Counted from the stretch's first letter, positions 1-8,070 are shown. The stretch: DNA of 38,101 nt from Fen-1077 sp050014355 (GCA_050014355.1 JBEKDL010000033.1:1-38101), one strand, 5' to 3'. Program-made: numbers and translations. Notes: generated from the letters alone by a model not told the origin.

Positions 1-2
1 AT

Positions 3-305
3 TCAGCCAACCGCACGTCCGTGTACCTGTGGATAAAGAACGTGGGCACCCAGCGTATCGTGTCCATCGAAAACAGCGACCTGTTCTTCGGCCAAGAAAC
101 CAATTTTAACCGGATACCGTATAAGGGCGAAGCCGGAGCCGGCTATCCGCAGTGGGACTACGTGCTGGAGAATGATACGGAATGGCAAACCAGCGCCACC
201 CTGAAGGTGACCATAACTTATAGTAGCGACCCGGGCGCAGGAACCTATTACGCCAAGTTTATTATTCCCAACGGTATATCCGCTGACTTCTATTTCAGCA
301 TGTAA
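3..305 (+). CDS. ArlF/ArlG-like archaellum stator protein, C-terminal part
   Basis: The reading frame is open from the window edge to a stop at 303-305, giving 100 residues of a protein whose N-terminus lies outside. The visible part begins with a stretch ending VYLWIKNVGT, followed by alternating polar/hydrophobic strands typical of the small beta-sandwich domain of ArlF/ArlG (formerly FlaF/FlaG), and ends with a TPNG-like motif (IIPNGISADFYF) shared with the next two genes. In archaea ArlF and ArlG are anchored by an N-terminal membrane helix and hold the rotary motor against the S-layer. The gene is 12 bases upstream of the next one and probably in the same operon. Assignment to ArlG rather than ArlF is not possible from this fragment. 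Confidence 0.6.
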   Translation, partial: SANRTSVYLWIKNVGTQRIVSIENSDLFFGQETNFNRIPYKGEAGAGYPQWDYVLENDTEWQTSATLKVTITYSSDPGAGTYYAKFIIPNGISADFYFSM

Positions 306-317
306 CGGAGTTAGTGT

Positions 318-833
318 ATGGAGACGGCGGTTGTCTCGATAATATGTATCGCCCTGATAGCGTTCGGCGGCATGACGATGTCCCGGGGGTTCATGACGTC
401 CGTAGATACCAGCGCCAGAGGGATGGATACCGCCGGACAAAGAAACGAAACGATAATGCGGACGGAGCTAACGCCCATAAGCACCAGCCTTCCATCGGGT
501 AACACCCTGGATATTACCCTTGAGAACAGCGGCCAGACACGACTGGCCGATTTCGACAAGTGGGATGTCATCGTGCAGTACTACAGCAGCAACAGTACCT
601 ATCATATCGTGTGGCTCTTCTACACTAAAGAAGCGCTGGGAGATAATGAATGGCAGGTAGCCTGGATCCGGTTTAATGGAGCGCCCGTAGCATTTGAACC
701 TAACATTTTAAACCCCAAGGAACAGATGCTGATAAGGGCACAGCTTAATCCCGCCCCGGGCCCCGGGACGACTAATATGGCGGTGATAACCACTCCCAAC
801 GGGATTACCGCCTCGACCTATTTCTTGCCGTAA
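318..833 (+). CDS. ArlF-like archaellum stator protein
   Basis: This 171-residue protein starts with a hydrophobic helix (about residues 4-24) that lacks the basic class III prepilin leader, so it looks like an uncleaved membrane anchor rather than an archaellin. It is followed by a beta-rich domain with the ArlF-like elements ENSGQTRLADFDKWDV, LNPKEQMLI and TPNGI near the end. In archaea such proteins form the static part of the archaellum motor outside the membrane. ATG at 318 follows GGAG at 307-310. The next gene is a clear paralogue (ENSGQTKLASFDKWDC), indicating a tandem duplication. The family call rests on motif pattern and on the adjacent ArlJ, H and I genes. Confidence 0.65.
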   Translation: METAVVSIICIALIAFGGMTMSRGFMTSVDTSARGMDTAGQRNETIMRTELTPISTSLPSGNTLDITLENSGQTRLADFDKWDVIVQYYSSNSTYHIVWLFYTKEALGDNEWQVAWIRFNGAPVAFEPNILNPKEQMLIRAQLNPAPGPGTTNMAVITTPNGITASTYFLP

Positions 834-882
834 CACAGGAGGAGCAAGTTACATTATAAGCGGAACTTAAGGAGCTAATGAT

Positions 883-1926
883 ATGACGACGGCGGTCGTC
901 TGCATTATTTGTATCGCCATGATTGTGGTGGGATGTATGACAATATCTCAAGGAATCCTGACCTCGGCTGACACTGCTGCCCTTAGCGCGCAGCAGTTAA
1001 GCGTTAGACAGGGTGATGTAATGAGGACCAGGCAGGCAGTCATCGAAAATAGCGGCCAGACCAAGTTGGCCAGCTTTGATAAATGGGACTGTATCGTGCA
1101 GTACTACGATTCTAGCGATAACTATTATGTAAAGTGGCTGCCCTACCAGGCCGGCGCGCTCAGTGACAACCAGTGGCAAAAAACCGGGATATTTTTTAAC
1201 GGTCTGCCGGAAGTCTACGAGCCGGGAATTCTTAACCCGCAGGAGCGGCTGGCAATAGAGGCATTAATAAACCCCTCTGCCGGCTACCGCGCCATCGATA
1301 TGACCATCGCCACGCCCAACGGCATTGCTCCTACCCTGGTCTGCGGCCCGCCTGTCCTGACAGCCCACACGGAAACGGTCAGTCCCGGAGGCTCTAATTA
1401 CTATATGCTCAAAGGATGGTCTCCGGCCGATGGCGCCGCCGTCACGGAAACGACGGATAGAATCAGCGGCAATATTACCGGCCGGTGGCTTTTACACAAT
1501 AGCGCGGATGCATCGGTTTTCGCTACCCATTTGTTCCCGCTATCGGGAGTGAACCAGATTACGGCGTGTAACTGGACGGTCGACTACCGCGGCCGGGCCG
1601 ATGGATGGACCGCGGGAAGCCTGGTCAATGCCTTCCTTAGCATCGATATCGTCATCAGGCAGGCTGACGGCTCCGTCCGGACAGTTGTAGCTTCGGATGT
1701 AGCCCGGGCGGGATTCACGAGCTCGGATAACTGGACGGATATCTCGGCGGTTTACGGTTTCCCGGGGTATACCGTGGTCAACGATACCGATTATCTGGAG
1801 ATTGACTACTACGGCAACTCCGAAGACGAAGGGCCGGAGGGCGTGAGCTACCTTAAATTGATAGTAGATGATCGCTCACTGCCTGAATCCAGCCAGACCA
1901 GGATTCAGGGCATAAGCTGGTCTTAA
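883..1926 (+). CDS. ArlF-like protein with an extra C-terminal beta-sandwich domain
   Basis: Residues 1-155 repeat the layout of the upstream paralogue: N-terminal membrane helix without basic leader, the SGQTKLASFDKWD segment, LNPQERLAIEA and TPNGIAP. About 190 further residues follow, not found in typical archaeal ArlF or in the upstream copy. They are rich in Thr, Ser, Gly, Asp and aromatic residues and look like an extracellular beta-sandwich (jelly-roll or Ig-like), with a segment ending YLEIDYYGNS and then YLKLIVDD. No catalytic motif is visible. A reasonable inference is that the added domain anchors the stator to the bacterial wall or S-layer. GGAG at 871-874 precedes the ATG. The gene is longer (347 aa) than typical ArlF. 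Confidence 0.62.
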   Translation: MTTAVVCIICIAMIVVGCMTISQGILTSADTAALSAQQLSVRQGDVMRTRQAVIENSGQTKLASFDKWDCIVQYYDSSDNYYVKWLPYQAGALSDNQWQKTGIFFNGLPEVYEPGILNPQERLAIEALINPSAGYRAIDMTIATPNGIAPTLVCGPPVLTAHTETVSPGGSNYYMLKGWSPADGAAVTETTDRISGNITGRWLLHNSADASVFATHLFPLSGVNQITACNWTVDYRGRADGWTAGSLVNAFLSIDIVIRQADGSVRTVVASDVARAGFTSSDNWTDISAVYGFPGYTVVNDTDYLEIDYYGNSEDEGPEGVSYLKLIVDDRSLPESSQTRIQGISWS

Positions 1927-1959
1927 ATTATAGTAAATAAACTGGAGAAGGGCACTAAA

Positions 1960-3462
1960 ATGCTGGAAAACCTGAAAAAAATGCTACCGTTCCTGGGAGG
2001 AAAAAGCAAGGGCCATAACCGGGGCCCGATGAGCTTTGACATGTTTTACCAGCTTTCCTATATGTCCACTATCGCGGCGGCCGGCGTCCCGCGCGACCAG
2101 ATTTTCCAGCACGCCGCCGAGCTCCAGTGCTCCTCCGCGGAGTATTTTAAAAGGGTTGAGCTGGCCCGCCAGCGCTTGAAATATGACTATGCGAGGGCCT
2201 GCCGCGCCGTTGGCGAACCCGCCAAGGAACCGGAGATTAAAGGGCTGCTGCTCCGGCTCTCCAGCTCCCTCATTTCCGGCGAGCCTGAAGCGGAGTTTCT
2301 CACCAGAGAGGCCCACGCCCGTGCCGAAGACTATGAAAATGAATACGGGAGAAGTCTGGAAGCGCTCAAAATGTGGACGGATGCCTATGTTTCACTCATC
2401 CTTTCCGCCGTGCTGGTAGTGGTCATCGGCATCGTTTCTACGATGATATGGAAAATCGATACAGGCTTGATTATCGGCATGGCGTTCATTTCCGTGGCAA
2501 CAACCTGTATCGGCATCTGGCTGATATGGGTGGTGTCGCCCAAAGAAACGACAACCCTTCACTGGCCGGGTTCCAAGGAGCAAAAGCTGGCCGCCGTACT
2601 CTTCAAACCCGTACTGCCGGTTGCCGTTATCGTCGGCGCGCTATTTTTGTTAACGGGCCAGAACCTGGGTTTAGCGCTATTCATCGTCGCTGCCCTGGTG
2701 CTGCCCATCGGTTTTATCATGACCAGAGATGATACTAAAATATTTAAACGTGATGACGAGGTAGGGACTTTCCTGCGCTCTCTCGGCGGCGTCTGCAACG
2801 CCCTCGGGACGACGGTAAACTCGGCCCTGGGCAGGCTCGACCTCGATGCCATCAATGTTTTGAGAATCACGGTGAAAAACCTGCACACCAGGCTTACCGC
2901 CGGCATCAAGCCAAAGCTATCCTGGCACAAGTTTATCGATGAGACCGGCAGCGAGCTGGCTAACCGCAGCGTGGGCATGTTCTACGACGCTATCGAGGTG
3001 GGCGGTTCGGCCGGCCAGGCCGGCCAGCACGCGGCTAATTTCGCGAACCGCGTGGCATTGCTCCGCGCCAGGAGAAGGACAGTGTCCGGCCCATTCCGCT
3101 GGCTCTGCATTACCATGCATACGGCGGTAGTCATTATCCTTATCTTCATCACGGAAATCATCGTAGCCTTCGGCGGCATGGTGAACACCGCCCAGAATGC
3201 CATGCCGACCGTCGCGGGGGCTCCTTCCTTGAGCTCTTTTTCCAGTTTCAACCTCTCCGGCCTGGAGCTCATGCACCATATGGTTTTACCGCTGGTGCTG
3301 ATATATACGGTAGCTAACGCCATCGTGCCTACCCTGGCCGAGGGTGGCAGTAAGATAAAAATATTTTATAACCTGGGCATAACCTCTCTAATTTCCGGTG
3401 CGGCCTTGGTCGTTCTACCGATTCTGGCCCGCACGCTGTTTGCATCCGTTTCCAAGTTTTAA
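1960..3462 (+). CDS. arlJ: Archaellum membrane platform protein ArlJ (FlaJ)
   Basis: This 500-residue protein is the polytopic membrane platform on which the ArlI ATPase acts to assemble and rotate the archaellum. After a basic N-terminus (KKMLPFLGGKSKG) it has a cytoplasmic helical region (about 20-140), two transmembrane helices (146-195), two more near 218-260, a second cytoplasmic helical domain (about 265-385, with the T2SF-type segment ending VGGSAGQAGQ) and three C-terminal helices. Length and seven-helix layout fit archaeal ArlJ rather than the roughly 400-residue, three-helix PilC also present in this window at 18408. GGAG at 1944-1947 precedes ATG 1960, and the next gene follows after 9 bases. 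Confidence 0.85.
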   Translation: MLENLKKMLPFLGGKSKGHNRGPMSFDMFYQLSYMSTIAAAGVPRDQIFQHAAELQCSSAEYFKRVELARQRLKYDYARACRAVGEPAKEPEIKGLLLRLSSSLISGEPEAEFLTREAHARAEDYENEYGRSLEALKMWTDAYVSLILSAVLVVVIGIVSTMIWKIDTGLIIGMAFISVATTCIGIWLIWVVSPKETTTLHWPGSKEQKLAAVLFKPVLPVAVIVGALFLLTGQNLGLALFIVAALVLPIGFIMTRDDTKIFKRDDEVGTFLRSLGGVCNALGTTVNSALGRLDLDAINVLRITVKNLHTRLTAGIKPKLSWHKFIDETGSELANRSVGMFYDAIEVGGSAGQAGQHAANFANRVALLRARRRTVSGPFRWLCITMHTAVVIILIFITEIIVAFGGMVNTAQNAMPTVAGAPSLSSFSSFNLSGLELMHHMVLPLVLIYTVANAIVPTLAEGGSKIKIFYNLGITSLISGAALVVLPILARTLFASVSKF

Positions 3463-3471
3463 GGAGGCGCT

Positions 3472-3645
3472 ATGAGCAAAGAAAACAATATCGAAGCTAT
3501 CGGAAAAGAATTCCGGGCGGTCAGGGATGAACTGAAAGAAATTCTCCTGGATATCCGTGTCCACTTAATGGAAGCCCAGAGCCCGATTCCGAACGACATG
3601 GAAAAAGAGGCCCTCAAGGAAGAGCTCAAGACGAAAAGGGGGTAG
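3472..3645 (+). CDS. 57-aa coiled-coil protein of the archaellum cluster
   Basis: An ATG at 3472 follows a strong AAGGAGG site (3461-3467) and opens a 57-codon frame closed by TAG at 3643-3645, just six bases before the next start. The protein is charged and helical, with no membrane segment or cysteine. Its N-terminal half (EFRAVRDELKEILLDIRVHL) has the same heptad-like spacing as residues 11-35 of the next protein, so the two look like paralogues in their N-terminal part. In archaea the equivalent position holds the cytosolic ArlC/D/E proteins that form the switch complex around the motor and receive CheF signals. This could be a minimal ArlC/D-type subunit, but the sequence is too short to prove it. 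Confidence 0.7.
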   Translation: MSKENNIEAIGKEFRAVRDELKEILLDIRVHLMEAQSPIPNDMEKEALKEELKTKRG

Positions 3646-3651
3646 TACTTT

Positions 3652-4680
3652 ATGGCAGATGATAAAAAACTGGATACGCTCCAGGAAGAAATCAAGCTGA
3701 TGAAGGGGGAGCTGAAACAATCGCTCGCCAGCGTCAGAGACTACCTGTTGAACATGGAGTTACCCTCTTCCGAGATTTCCAATATCCTTTCTGCCCTGGG
3801 TGGTGAAGAGAGCATCACCATGAAGGGCAGCTTGGAAATGCCCAAAGAGAATAAGCCTCCGGAGGAGCCGGAAGATGTGCTCACCCAGACAGAGGAATCC
3901 ATTGAAGACGAAGCGCCCCCCGAAGGCGATGACCTGCTCGACCTGGAAAAACCCGAAGAAGAAGTTGATGAAGAAGAAGAGACCGGGACTAACCCGGAAG
4001 ACAACTTGACCGAAGAAGACGAGGATGTTGCCCCGGAAGATACTGTATCCACCCCGGAAGACGAAATTGCCGCACCGGAAGAAGAGTTAACCACTCCGGA
4101 AGAGATTGAGGAAGAAGTACAGGAAGAACCCCAGCTGTCTGAACCGGAGATGTCCGCTGAAGAGGAGCAGCCTATGCAGGAGGAACAGCCCATGCAATAT
4201 GAAAACACATCTGATGAAATCAGCCTTTCCGTGCCCAAAGTAAACATGCTGGCCAACCTGATAAACTGGGTCGCCAGGGCGAATAAAGAAATCGGGCGCG
4301 ATAATATAGCCACATTCCTGGAGGTCTACGGCATCAGCGGGCACCTTTCCCAGGAGCTTAAAGAAGTCATCCTGCACCTCTCGGATATTGCGGAAAACGA
4401 AACGGATATCACCAGCAGTACGGAAATATGGAGCCAGGCGATGCTGTTGTTGCATGGTATTCTCACGGGAGGCGATGCACCCCTCCACCCCGTCATCCCT
4501 TCCTGGAACAGCGAGGAAAAACCTGCCGAGGAAGAAATAATCGAGGTCGATAAGACCAAAGACAAATCAGTTAAGCTCAAGCTGGTATTGCCGGACGAGG
4601 ACGGTGAAGACAAGGAGTTCTGCATTAATCTCACTCCGGAGTCAAATGGAGTAACGGAAAATAAAAATCCCCGCAAATGA
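3652..4680 (+). CDS. ArlD/ArlE-like cytosolic archaellum protein, acidic linker
   Basis: The 342-residue protein has a short N-terminal coiled coil (1-45), a very acidic low-complexity linker (about 60-185, Glu/Asp/Pro-rich, with EEQPMQ repeated twice), a compact helical domain at about 194-260 and a charged tail. The helical domain (NMLANLINWVARANKEIG, then FLEVYGISGHLSQELKEVI) resembles the FlaD/E domain, in which a WV..L..G..N core precedes a turn. In archaea ArlC/D/E build the cytosolic ring that couples chemotaxis to the motor. The long acidic linker could tether several partners. Start ATG 3652 is six bases after the previous stop; the ribosome site AAAGGGGG lies inside the previous gene. 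Confidence 0.65.
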   Translation: MADDKKLDTLQEEIKLMKGELKQSLASVRDYLLNMELPSSEISNILSALGGEESITMKGSLEMPKENKPPEEPEDVLTQTEESIEDEAPPEGDDLLDLEKPEEEVDEEEETGTNPEDNLTEEDEDVAPEDTVSTPEDEIAAPEEELTTPEEIEEEVQEEPQLSEPEMSAEEEQPMQEEQPMQYENTSDEISLSVPKVNMLANLINWVARANKEIGRDNIATFLEVYGISGHLSQELKEVILHLSDIAENETDITSSTEIWSQAMLLLHGILTGGDAPLHPVIPSWNSEEKPAEEEIIEVDKTKDKSVKLKLVLPDEDGEDKEFCINLTPESNGVTENKNPRK

Positions 4681-4693
4681 AAGGTAAAACACC

Positions 4694-5407
4694 ATGGCAC
4701 CTGAAAAAAAGAAAGAGTTCATCGTTACCCGCGTGTCGGAAGTGGACGAGAAGCTGGGCGGCGGCATACCGCTCGGCTCTCTTTGCCTTATTGAAGGCCA
4801 TTCTGATGCCGGCAAAAGCGTCCTGTGCCAGCACCTGACCAACGGCACTTTAATCACGGGTGAAATATCGGTGGCTTACTATACCACCGAGAACAACGTC
4901 CGCAGCCTGATAAGCCAGATGGAATCGCTCGCCATGTACGTGCTCGACCATTTCCTGGCCGATAAGCTGCGCATTTATCCCCTGACTTTCCGCAGCGGCA
5001 TGCAGGGAGGCCAGAAGCCGTTTCATGTTTTAACGCTTCATTTCTCCCGGCTGCCGCAGGAATTTAAACTAATTATCGTCGATTCCATTACCCTGCTCGT
5101 GGCGCACAGCAACCCGGTGGCCATTATCGATTTCTTTTCACGCTGCAAAGGGCTATGTGATGACGGCCGCACCATCATCCTGGTGGCGCACTCTTACGCT
5201 TTTGAGGAAGACATGCTTTCCCGCACGCGTTCGCTGTGCGATGCCCGTTTCCGTCTGCGCCTGGAGCAGGTGGGTGACAGCATGATAAAACTCATGGAGG
5301 TCCTTAAAGTACGCGGGGCGGAACGCCCTACGGGTGATGTCGTCAGTTTCAACATCGAACCCAAGCTCGGCATGCGCATCATACCGCTCGCCAAGGCTAG
5401 AGTCTAG
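4694..5407 (+). CDS. arlH: Archaellum ATP-binding protein ArlH (KaiC/RecA fold)
   Basis: This is a 237-residue RecA/KaiC-like ATPase. It carries a Walker A motif GHSDAGKS at residues 35-42, preceded by the family signature KLGGGIPLGSLCLIEG, and a Walker B strand LIIVDSIT with the Asp near residue 130. In archaea ArlH binds ATP, docks onto ArlI and regulates assembly and switching of the motor. Length matches archaeal ArlH (about 230 aa), and single-domain KaiC-like proteins next to an ArlI homologue are diagnostic. The gene lies 13 bases after the ArlD/E-like gene and 8 bases before arlI, so co-translation is likely. Confidence 0.88.
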   Translation: MAPEKKKEFIVTRVSEVDEKLGGGIPLGSLCLIEGHSDAGKSVLCQHLTNGTLITGEISVAYYTTENNVRSLISQMESLAMYVLDHFLADKLRIYPLTFRSGMQGGQKPFHVLTLHFSRLPQEFKLIIVDSITLLVAHSNPVAIIDFFSRCKGLCDDGRTIILVAHSYAFEEDMLSRTRSLCDARFRLRLEQVGDSMIKLMEVLKVRGAERPTGDVVSFNIEPKLGMRIIPLAKARV

Positions 5408-5415
5408 GAGCCTGA

Positions 5416-7251
5416 ATGCTTAAGCTGCCGTTTGAAATAAAGCCCTGTCCCGGGGAGTGCGGGGAGGAATGCGGTGCTAGCCTGGATAAATGCCCTATCT
5501 ACCCACAGCTCCCCCCCGATTTTCAGCAGGCCTGTAAGGAAAGCCCGCACCTTCTCCAGTACCTGCGCATGCTTCCGATAGAAAAAATAGGCATCCCGCA
5601 GTATTTTGAAAAAGTGACCAGGGCGCAGAAAGGGAACAAGAATCCCAATCTTATTTACAAAGTAGGAGGCGGCGTATTCATTCATGTCATGGCCAACCGC
5701 GAGGATATCAGGAACAACTACATCGCTGTCGAGCCCAGCCTGATAAACGCCCAGGACGCGATACTGGATGAAATAGAGCTGCGCCTGGCCGACCATGTAG
5801 AAGAGCTCGAAGGCGTGGCCGATTCCTCCAAGCGCTTTGAGATTATTATGAATATCGTTGACAGGCTGGTCCTCGTTGCCGGGTATAAAGCCCCGGTGCT
5901 TGCCGCCGTAGGCGCTAAAACCGATATTGCCGAAGCCCGGCCTGAAGGGGAAGAAGACAAGACCAAAGGCACTGGCCACGACGGTAAAAAAGGCGGTAAA
6001 CCGCTTTTCCTCAAGACCGGCGGCAGCAGCAAAGGAAAGTTGCATATTTCCAGGTTCCAGTATACCAGCCTTCGTTACCTGCTCCGCCGCAAGCTTGAAG
6101 GTATGGGCGCCCTCGACCCCATGATACTTGACCCGAACATCGAAGACATATCATGTTCCGGAGTCGGCAATATCTTCGTCGAGCACAAGATTTTCGGCAG
6201 CTTAAGGTCCAGCATCGGATTCGATACCAACGAAGTCCTGGACAAGTTTGTCATCGAGTTGGCCGAGGGCATTAAGCACCCGGTCACCTTCCGCGAACCG
6301 GTCGTCGATGCTACCCTGCCGGACGGCTCTCGTATCAACATCGTCTATGGTACTGACGTATCTAAAAGAGGCAGTAACTTCTCCATCAGGAAATTCAGCG
6401 ATACGCCGTTAAGCATACTGGAGCTTATTCAGTTCGGCGCTCTTAACTACGATATGGCGGCCTATCTTTCAATTATTCTCCAGGAAGGCATGAACGCCTG
6501 GGTATCCGGGGAAACCGCCTCCGGGAAAACAACGCTCATGAATGCCCTCACTACCTTCATCCCGCCCGAGGCCAAGATTGTCAGCATCGAGGATACGCCT
6601 GAAGTCCAGGTGCCGCATCATAACTGGATACGCGGTGTCACCCGCGGCTCCGGCAAGTCCGGCGAATCCTCGGAAGTGACCATGTTCGACCTTCTCAAGG
6701 CCGCCCTGCGGCAAAGGCCGAACCTGATTATCGTCGGTGAAATCCGTGGTGCCGAAGGTGCCATCGCCTTCCAGGCCATGCAGACCGGCCACGCGACGAT
6801 GAGCACCTTCCACGCGGCCTCCGTATCCAAGCTCATTCAGCGTGTCACCGGCAACCCCATCAACGTGCCCAAGACATACGTGGATAATCTTAACGTCATC
6901 ATCATCTGTCAGCAGGTGCGTTTGGCCAACGGCTCGCTGGCCAGGCGTATTACCAGCATCAATGAAATCGTCAACTATGATTCTATCGCCGATTCCTTTT
7001 CATTCATCGAAGTATTTAACTGGAATCCCGTGGATGACACCTTCCTGTTCCGCGGCTTCCAGAATTCCTACCTGCTGGAGAATAAAATCGCGCCCCGGCG
7101 TGGCCTGCCGGAAGAAAAAAGAAGACAGATATATAAAGTATTAAAGCAAAGGTCGGATGTCCTGCGGCGTATCCACGAGCAGGGAAAGACCAATTTCTAT
7201 GAGCTCTACGCCATTCTTTCCAAGGCTTACCGGGAGGGGCTGTTCCGCTAA
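5416..7251 (+). CDS. arlI: Archaellum motor ATPase ArlI with Cys-rich N-terminus
   Basis: ArlI is the hexameric type II/IV secretion superfamily ATPase that powers archaellum assembly and rotation. Visible motifs are Walker A GETASGKTT (about residue 365), the Asp box VSIEDTPEVQ, Walker B NLIIVGEIRGAEG (about 435-447) and the His box MSTFHAAS, followed by the NPINVPKTYVDNLNVI segment characteristic of the ArlI/archaeal pilus ATPase branch rather than PilB. The N-terminus (residues 1-60) holds four cysteines in CPGECGEECGASLDKCP, unusual for the family and suggestive of a metal site. A Lys/Gly-rich linker (about 175-205) separates the N-terminal domain from the core. At 611 residues it is somewhat longer than most archaeal ArlI. 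Start ATG 5416 follows GGAG at 5407-5410. Confidence 0.9.
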   Translation: MLKLPFEIKPCPGECGEECGASLDKCPIYPQLPPDFQQACKESPHLLQYLRMLPIEKIGIPQYFEKVTRAQKGNKNPNLIYKVGGGVFIHVMANREDIRNNYIAVEPSLINAQDAILDEIELRLADHVEELEGVADSSKRFEIIMNIVDRLVLVAGYKAPVLAAVGAKTDIAEARPEGEEDKTKGTGHDGKKGGKPLFLKTGGSSKGKLHISRFQYTSLRYLLRRKLEGMGALDPMILDPNIEDISCSGVGNIFVEHKIFGSLRSSIGFDTNEVLDKFVIELAEGIKHPVTFREPVVDATLPDGSRINIVYGTDVSKRGSNFSIRKFSDTPLSILELIQFGALNYDMAAYLSIILQEGMNAWVSGETASGKTTLMNALTTFIPPEAKIVSIEDTPEVQVPHHNWIRGVTRGSGKSGESSEVTMFDLLKAALRQRPNLIIVGEIRGAEGAIAFQAMQTGHATMSTFHAASVSKLIQRVTGNPINVPKTYVDNLNVIIICQQVRLANGSLARRITSINEIVNYDSIADSFSFIEVFNWNPVDDTFLFRGFQNSYLLENKIAPRRGLPEEKRRQIYKVLKQRSDVLRRIHEQGKTNFYELYAILSKAYREGLFR

Positions 7252-7264
7252 AAGGGAGGTACTT

Positions 7265-7885
7265 ATGCATATTAAAGTATTTGATAATTTTTCTCTGGGC
7301 AAACTGGGGGGAAAAAGTAAAAAAGAAGCCCCCGCGGAGAAAGATGCCAAGGCCGCCAAAATAGCCGAAATTGGAAAAAAGATGAACGGCAAGACTAAAA
7401 AACTGGAAAAGGCGGCGGAAGAGCTGAACGGACTTGCGGCGGCTAAGGATATCACCAAGATAATCGACACCCCTCCCGCCAGGCCTCACGGCCCGGCCGA
7501 GGAGCTATCAATCGAGCCGGAAGACCAGGAAAACGCCGGCATCACCCTGGATGAAGTCGATGAAAACCCCGACTCCATTAAACTCGGTGAAGAACCAAAG
7601 GTAGCCGAGGTCAGCGCGGAAAAAGTCGTTGTGGTCAAAGCGGTGCCGGTGGCCGCGGTCAAAGTGGTGCCGGTCGCGGTGCCCGCTGCCCCCGTGGAAG
7701 AAAAAAAAGAAGCCAAGCCTGATGACAATGATTCCTTAAACAAACTCTTCAGTATTAACGAAGAAGAGGAAAACCCTCTGGCCAGCCTGATAAACGCGCT
7801 GCCGGATGTGACCGCGCAGGAGGTGATGGACGACCTGGCCGAAATACACCAGATAATCAAGGAATGGGGAACGAAAGGGAAATAA
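7265..7885 (+). CDS. Unrecognised cytosolic protein ending the archaellum block
   Basis: I do not recognise this 206-residue protein. ATG 7265 is chosen because GGGAGG (7254-7259) sits at the right distance; the same frame is open further upstream inside arlI, but those starts lack a ribosome site. Three parts can be seen: a basic Lys/Ala-rich helical N-terminus (to about 60), a disordered acidic and Val/Pro/Ala-rich middle containing a 24-bp imperfect tandem repeat (7631-7654 and 7655-7678, giving VKAVPVA then VKVVPVA), and a conserved-looking helical tail of about 45 residues (LNKLFSINEEEENPLASLIN, then VMDDLAEIHQIIKEW). There is no membrane segment. Its position directly behind arlI suggests an archaellum accessory, perhaps part of the ArlC/D/E ring. 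Confidence 0.7.
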   Translation: MHIKVFDNFSLGKLGGKSKKEAPAEKDAKAAKIAEIGKKMNGKTKKLEKAAEELNGLAAAKDITKIIDTPPARPHGPAEELSIEPEDQENAGITLDEVDENPDSIKLGEEPKVAEVSAEKVVVVKAVPVAAVKVVPVAVPAAPVEEKKEAKPDDNDSLNKLFSINEEEENPLASLINALPDVTAQEVMDDLAEIHQIIKEWGTKGK

Positions 7886-8070
7886 ATTTGAGAACGGCTG
7901 GACTGGGGGAATACCCCGATAAAATAGAGGGTTATCATGGTTGTTGCCTTAACTGGGCCGTAGTAGCCTGAAACTACGGGCAACCATGTCCAAATTGCCT
8001 GCAATGAATGGTGCGATAAAACGAGCGCAGGAAAAGATGAAAGCAAGCCGGGTACCGGGGGAGGCTGAAT
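7886..8070 (+). promoter_or_regulatory. Structured leader upstream of the histidine kinase gene
   Basis: These 185 bases hold several clear stems. GGGG 7906-7909 pairs with CCCC 7914-7917. CATGGTTG 7936-7943 pairs with CAACCATG 7981-7988, enclosing CCGTAGT 7958-7964 paired with ACTACGG 7973-7979. As an alternative, GTTGCC 7943-7948 can pair with GGCAAC 7979-7984. CCTGC 7998-8002 can pair with GCAGG 8027-8031. A ribosome site GGGGGAGG (8057-8064) precedes ATG 8071. No poly-T tract follows the stems, so it is not a plain terminator. It does not match any riboswitch consensus I could recall, including GEMM/c-di-GMP-I. Confidence 0.4.

Noticed and set aside
1960..3462. Reading this gene as a PilC/GspF or TadB/C platform
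   Set aside because: Seven membrane helices, 500 residues and adjacency to arlH and arlI fit ArlJ; a normal PilC is encoded separately at 18408.
7886..8070. c-di-GMP-I (GEMM) riboswitch before the kinase operon
   Set aside because: The conserved GGGCAAACC/GAAA/GGACGCAAAGCC elements are absent; only generic stems are present.
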